From: Albula goreensis
Taxonomy: Eukaryota; Chordata; Actinopteri; Albuliformes; Albulidae
DNA: 64,000 bases
Assembly (NCBI GenBank): GCA_022829145.1
Contig: CM040743.1
Coordinates: 34,327,841-34,391,840, forward strand
Reading direction: 5' to 3'
Of this stretch, positions 1 to 64,000 are shown one piece after another. How positions within the stretch are numbered: position 1 is the first letter of the stretch; each line of letters starts with the position of its first letter. Below the pieces are notes generated by a model. That model was not told where the DNA came from and ran no database searches. It saw only the letters and a list, made by a program, of their open reading frames with translations. Both the position numbers and the translations under genes were made by a program.

Positions 1-7140
<7,140 letters not shown>

Positions 7141-7535
7141 ACTGTTCGTAAAACCCTCTCAGAAAACCACCTCTTACACAGCTGCCGCCACTGCTACTAG
7201 TGTTGTTGGCATCTCTTTTTAACTTGTAATTATTTTTTTATTGATGTTGATATTAATATTATTAATGATCCCATTGGGGGATGCAAGGAAAAAAAAAAAC
7301 AAGTAGCCTCTCATGGACTTTTTTTTTTATTCTGTCGCCTACTGTGAAGGACTGGATATGCGTTTTTGTATTTTTGTTTTTTTTTGTTTGAAATAGTCGA
7401 TTTGGTTACCCCTCAATTGTTTTTTTTTTTTTTTTTCCTTTACTACCAAGATCAGCTCTTTAAGGACATGCATCTTGTTACAGAGCTATTGGTTTAAGTT
7501 GCCCAGAACAATAAATTCTTCAACTATAAAACTTT
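7141..7535 (+). other. puf60: puf60 3' UTR with polyadenylation signal
   Basis: The sequence follows the stop codon and carries AATAAA at 7510-7515, so cleavage is expected at about 7525-7540. It is rich in T tracts: ten T at 7319-7328, an interrupted T-rich run at about 7363-7389, and seventeen T at 7420-7436. The exact cleavage site is inferred, not seen. Confidence 0.75.
7510..7515 (+). terminator. AATAAA poly(A) signal of puf60
   Basis: Canonical hexamer 370 bases after the stop. It is followed within about 30 bases by a T/G-rich stretch (ttggtttgtctttg) typical of a downstream element. Confidence 0.75.
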
Positions 7536-9700
7536 GGTTTGTCTTTGAATGATGAGTTTAATTTTTTTTTAAGTAATTAAAAGATTTAAATTCGTGCAGA
7601 ATTTAAATGGTCTTTTCTCTGCTTGTTTTGTTTCATTTTTAGCAGCTTAATAACTCCATGTTAATACTTTATTATCAAGAGCACTGTTGTGACCAAACAA
7701 TGTTTCATTTTATGGCCTTCAGACTGGCAAGAAAAAACAGCCCTGCAAGATTTTATGGAGGACTCAGACGAGTGGAATACAGAACATATACACAAATAAT
7801 TGGCCAATTTAAACATGGGACATTGAAGCATTTTGGTAAATTGACGAACATTGTATGATTTTAAATATGCTGGATCTTCAAACATGGTAAGAGTTTAGGT
7901 GGGTGTAATTTGTTGCTGTTATAAAGAGATTTCAGTGAAGGGAGCAGGCTGCTTTAAGTTCAGCCTGCAAAATTAAACACAGGACAGAACTGTTCCTGGG
8001 TGCTTTGTTTCTGCACTTTGTCTTGTTTCGGGGAAATTTGGGAGCTATGCCCAACATTTTCCAAAATGTCATATTTTGATGTGACCTTTCCACAAAGGCA
8101 TCATTAGATATAGGTGGCCAGTTAGAGCCCTGTACGAAACAGTTTAAGCTTAGATCCCAAGCCAGACTGATGGAGTCTGTGCATATGGTAAGCATATGTA
8201 TGTAAAGGGTCTACCAAAACTGGCTTCTCACCAAATGAGTTGATTGCAAAAATCACAAGCCTAAAGGTAAATGTAAACTGTTCCTTTCACATGTCATAGA
8301 ATTGACCCAAGACCATTGATCAGCGGGGGAAAAGTACACCAATTCTATACTTTATTAAAAGTAGAGATACCCTTGGTACAACAGTACTCCAGTAAAATTA
8401 GAGGTACTCTGTTTAATTTTTTTTAATCTACTTTTTACTTCAAAGTACAATAGTCCTTTTATGTGCACTTGGGTATCAAAAGTGAACTTTGTTGGTCAGC
8501 AGGGCATGCAATACTTACAATTACTTAATCTCTATTCATATAAACAGAATTTGGATACAAATTTATGTACTTGGATGCAACACAATAAATCCCTAAATAT
8601 GGTCATGTTTTTACATTATCTTATTGTATTTTTCTCTGAAAATTCCCAAGTAAATTTTAAGTTTTTGCACTAATGTCCATGGTTTGTCCTGGGCCATTTT
8701 ATGATTTCTGGTTACCTTTAAAGCAGGAGGGAGTTTACACTTTAGAAACAAGGTGTGTTTGTGGAATGTTACCCCTCAGCGATATCAGGGCTCAAGTCTA
8801 CCACAGAGTAGACCAGGGTAGGTGTGTATGTGGGTTTTTGTTGTGTTTCAGCTCTGAGTCTGTAGCCACCATACCTTTTTTCAAAGGTCTGCTTTAAACT
8901 GAGGGAATTCTCAAAAACCTATAGATACTGCAGCATGCAAGAACTGAATTTGGGCAACCATGGTGTAGATGAGCATGCAGTTATGGTTACTAGAAATGAC
9001 ATCAATTTGCATTTCACCATCCTAGCTGTGCAGTCATTCATTTAGCAGGCCACAATTAGTCCTGGAGTATCCCATACGTGTTGGTTTTATTTCTGAGCTT
9101 CATTTTAGTTTCTGGAGAATAAAAAGCTGTTAATTATTTTGAGTGAATGCTTTTAATTTGTTCTAATGGACTGTTTACCATTTAATGCTACATTGCCCAT
9201 GCTTTGACAGCCATCATTAAGTGATTCAAACTCAGTTTTGTCCCATGTCCTGTTTGTATTTGACCTCTTCCTTGAGGTAAAAACAGCAAGTAGTTGAATC
9301 TATTTTTTTAATCTGACCATGGTGATATGTGGTTCTAATTTCAAAGAAATAACATCCTTTCCCTATCAGATGACAACGTTTTGTTGCAACTAACTGCATT
9401 TCAAAGAAGAATTTATATCTGTATATATTAATTTAACCACAAGATTTCATACATGCAGCTGGCTTCTGCCTTAATGTGGCAACATGAGCAAAGCTTGGGA
9501 ACTTGTAGTATCATTGTTTTTGGATTACCGAATGTGTATTCACAGACAAAAAGAAAATATATATTTCTTTTTTCTGTAGGAAACGTTTTTGTTTACTTAG
9601 AAAACACTGTTTTATTTGGGTAAAAAAGGCTATGTGGTGCAGTTCATAAAATCATTGAACGCCTTTTAGTAGAGCGTCACTTTTCAATCGATAGATGGCA
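7536..9700. other. puf60-scrib intergenic spacer
   Basis: This is about 2.2 kb of AT-rich spacer between the puf60 poly(A) site and the scrib promoter. It holds one interspersed-repeat-like block (8325-8490, listed separately). No open frame here is recognisable as a gene on either strand. Confidence 0.8.
8325..8490. repeat. teleost-type interspersed repeat with aaagtac/gtactcc words
   Basis: The block has repeated AAAGTAC, AGTACTCC and GGTACTC words, with ttaaaagtagagatacccttgg and ttgggtatcaaaagtg. This layout resembles a common teleost repeat made of degenerate AGTAAAAGTACT units. The family assignment is from memory of the pattern, not a search. Confidence 0.5.
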
Positions 9701-9719
9701 CTATATCTTGTCCTTCCTT

Positions 9720-9959
9720 CAATCCCTTACTGCAGACATCCGCACCACTTGAGGTCGCTGTGGTTTGCATACTTCGTTGCATGGACTGAAAGAGGCGGGT
9801 GAAGAGGAGGAGGCCAATCGCTTTCAACAGCAAGGCGGAGCTGAGGAGATAGGCAGCGCTAGGATTGACTGCCGTTACAATGTAATGATCCACTCACGCC
9901 CGGGTGCTTAGCGAGGGAAACTCCCCGGCAGCGGACCAGCTGTGGAGCGCATCATTCTA

Positions 9960-9960
<1 letters not shown>
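9720..9960 (+). promoter_or_regulatory. scrib: putative scrib promoter (CpG-rich, TATA-less)
   Basis: CpG density rises sharply over the AT-rich spacer from about 9.74 kb. A GC box-like gaggcgggtg lies at 9792-9801 and a CCAAT box at 9814-9818, on the same strand and about 20 bases apart. No TATA box is seen. A start somewhere at about 9.85-10.0 kb would suit these elements, but the transcription start is inferred only from base composition and motif placement. Confidence 0.5.
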
Positions 9961-61543
<51,583 letters not shown>

Positions 61544-64000
61544 GTCTGTACCTTCTCTCTTTCCCCATTCGGTCCCAGTCTCCCTCCTTCCCTTCCCTCT
61601 CTCTTTCCTGCTATTTCTCCAACCTTCACTTGCCGGTATAAATTACCCATAAAAAAACCAAATCAACTTTTAACCTCAGCTTTGATTCAAAAGAGCCAAT
61701 CAGAGCCCATCTTGTAATAGCCAATGTAGTGATACCTGTCTGATGGAGGACCAGTGGGATGTTGGCATAGCTGTTTGAATGTGCAGAGTGCAGAGTGGCC
61801 GTTTTGATTGTACTGTGGAATCAGTCTCTGGCACACTATAAAGCCAAAATTTAAATATTTTCTGAAATTAACATTCCAAAAGAGTGTATACATACATGTA
61901 CCCAGTCACCTAACCCCCACCCCCACACCCAACAGGTGTCATTGCACTTTGGCTTGTTCAGGCTCCTTTTCGTCCCTACTGCTTTCTTTCTCTCCATTTC
62001 CTTTTCCTTCTTAGCTCTTTTAGCGGGCCTAGCTCACGTGCTTTGGGGGGACCATCTAGTATGGGTTACATATGGGAGGAGCATAGATTGCCCTATCACA
62101 AACAAAGGGGATATACTCAAGTTGGTCAGCAGGAATTTAAGTGGTCTCAATGACATATGTTTTACCCAAGTCTCTTGTACAGCCCAAAACAGTGAGAGAT
62201 CTGTCTCTCTCTGATAGTGCTTCACTAGTGTGAACCTACGATCATCACTGGGATTAATGGTGGGACAACATCACCACAAACACAACGTGCCAACCAGGGA
62301 TTCCACTTTTTTCTGTTTTCCACACTTCAAGATATAATGCATACTGTTATTCGTGACTAGCAATCCTTGTGATTTGTGAGAATAATTGATATTGAGTAGA
62401 TATATGTATCCATACTAATTGTACTGACAGTAATGGATATTGTGATGAATTTTTATATAAATAAGTACGGTTACTCTTCTAAGACCATGCTTAGGATATA
62501 ATGTGATGTACAATCAATCAGCACCCAACTGTCAGCGGTAGAATAATCTGAAATTGTGTCCACAAAATAAGACCACGGTTGCTGCTCTTCAGCTATGTGG
62601 CTAATCGTTTGTCTTGGCCCTGGCTTCCGCTCTGACAGACCAAGGGCTGTGGCCCTGACAAGTCCACAACCACAAGGGTGTACTCTGTTTCAGTAGATGC
62701 ATTATTGATGTTGCTAAGTGGAAAAACAGGGCTGGTTAGCAGTTTGCTCGGTTTGAGCTGAAGCTTTTGGAGAAAGGGTTTTGAAGGCCAGAGGCTCCCC
62801 AGTGGGATCGCATCATCACAGATGAACAGGCTGTAAAGTAGTTAGAAGAAAGTAACACCACTGTGGCCAGCACACTGAGTAAACATCCTTGTCTGAGGTG
62901 GTTAACAAAGCAATAAATTTGCACAGCAAGCCATTGACATAAAGAAGAAATGAGGAAAATAAACATAAAATAAAACATGGTAGGCGTCCAAGCCAGGGAA
63001 TCTAGCTGCTCTTGTTAGGAAGTCCCAAGTGGAGTTGCATGGTTGTAGGTCCTAATAACAACCAGCATGAATATGAGTATACTGAAAAAGTTCACAGCAT
63101 GCAGTCAGCTAGCTGTAAGATATACACAGCCATTAAAACTTGAGGTTCTTTATGGCCTACACTGTAGGTGTTTCTGTGCACTGTAGCTGTTTAAAGTGCT
63201 GTATTCTGTTCCTGAGCAGTGGATGAGGTGACCTCTGGGCCAAGTGTGTCATAGTTCAAATCGTTCATAGTTACCAACAGGCCATCTTTCTTTCCATCTG
63301 TCTTCTCTTTGCCTGCCTGCTATGGTCCTAGGGAAATAAGTCAGTTTGTTGCAGAACATGCAAAGTGAGCAACTTTGGTGTCAGTGGGCACACCCTGCCA
63401 AAGCACCAGATTTTAGTGAGACAGCACCTCCTGCAGTGAGACATCTGGTCCCGGCCATGCCAGTGCCTACCAGGTCTGGCTGTCCAGCAGGGCAGCACTT
63501 AGCTGGTCTTAACATCAGCTGGAAGGGATGGTTTTAGTGGACAAAATAATCATGAAACGACTGGTGTAACAAGGGCATGCAATATCCTTGGTCTTTTTGA
63601 CTACAGGTGTGTCTTTTTTTACTTTCCAAATCTGTTTGAGTTTAAGTTAAATACTTACCACCGAAAACAAGGTTCCTAGATCATTTCTGTAATATCTGCA
63701 CAAAAAGTAATTGTGTCACTCACACAAAACTCGTTTATTGGCCATAAATCCATCTGGTAAGGCCGAAACTCAGTCACATTGTTCTAGCTATATTTATCCC
63801 CGTTATCTATTTCCAGAACTACGCTGGATTGTTTTCCATGCTACAATACAGTTAAGCAAGTGTAATTTCACTCTTGTTAAATTGAGAATAGTCCCAATAC
63901 TCAAGATGGGACCTGCTTTATTACAGTCAGAAATCAGGTGATGTCAAAATCCATAAGCTACATATTAAATTTAGCGTTGCACTGCTAATACCAAAAACAG
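61544..64000 (+). other. scrib: scrib intron 17, running off the window
   Basis: Starts with donor gtctgt. No PDZ-encoding exon (such as one giving LTLTILRQTGGLGISI) can be found before the window end, so this intron is at least 2.46 kb. AT-rich; no gene or repeat family recognised. Confidence 0.8.

Noticed and set aside
61544-64000. Search for the first PDZ exon of scrib
   Set aside because: No stretch encodes the expected LGxSIAGG-type carboxylate loop; PDZ1 must lie past the window end.

Overview
The window reads as nuclear DNA of a bony fish, most likely a teleost. It holds vertebrate-type split genes with GT/AG introns, abundant CA/TG microsatellites, and interspersed repeats of the kind that litter teleost genomes: tRNA-derived SINEs with GAGCAAGGCCCTTAACCC-type bodies, an L2-like tail with TCGCTTTGGATAAAAGG, and a pogo/Tigger-like MITE. 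There are no bacterial operons, CRISPR arrays or phage genes, and I recognise no retrovirus-like element. The species cannot be named from what I can read.

Two protein genes lie on the plus strand, head to tail. Positions 1-7140 hold the last four coding exons of puf60 (poly-U-binding splicing factor PUF60), ending with the complete C-terminal UHM and a 3' UTR with AATAAA at 7510. About 2.4 kb of spacer follows. A CpG-rich promoter and leader region (about 9.7-11.1 kb) leads into scrib (Scribble planar cell polarity protein). Its start codon is at 11128. The first intron is about 35.3 kb (11287-46550), and at least 16 further coding exons run from 46551 to 61543. I can follow 752 codons in one unbroken frame: the whole LRR array, the LAP-specific region and the acidic linker. 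The window ends in the intron before the first PDZ exon, so all PDZ domains and the C-terminus are outside. The PUF60-SCRIB adjacency in the same orientation matches the human 8q24.3 arrangement, so this is conserved vertebrate synteny.

Most of the window by length is scrib intron 1. It holds scattered repeats (four degenerate SINEs in the window as a whole, two of them here; one L2-like tail; one 338-bp MITE with intact ends and TA duplication), microsatellites, a CpG-rich block near 20.1-20.4 kb, a long open frame near 38.5-39.0 kb ending in a good splice donor, and a 16-bp perfect inverted repeat near 40.65 kb.

The two genes work separately. PUF60 is a nuclear splicing factor acting with U2AF at 3' splice sites. 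Scribble is a basolateral cortical scaffold for apicobasal and planar polarity. I see no clear new molecular system. The most interesting leads are regulatory: a (GT)19 tract replacing the polypyrimidine tract of scrib exon 8, TG tracts upstream of exons 16 and 17, a candidate 105-bp in-frame cassette exon with a possible repeat-derived 3' half, and a CpG/GC-box/YY1-like block inside intron 5 that could be an internal promoter.
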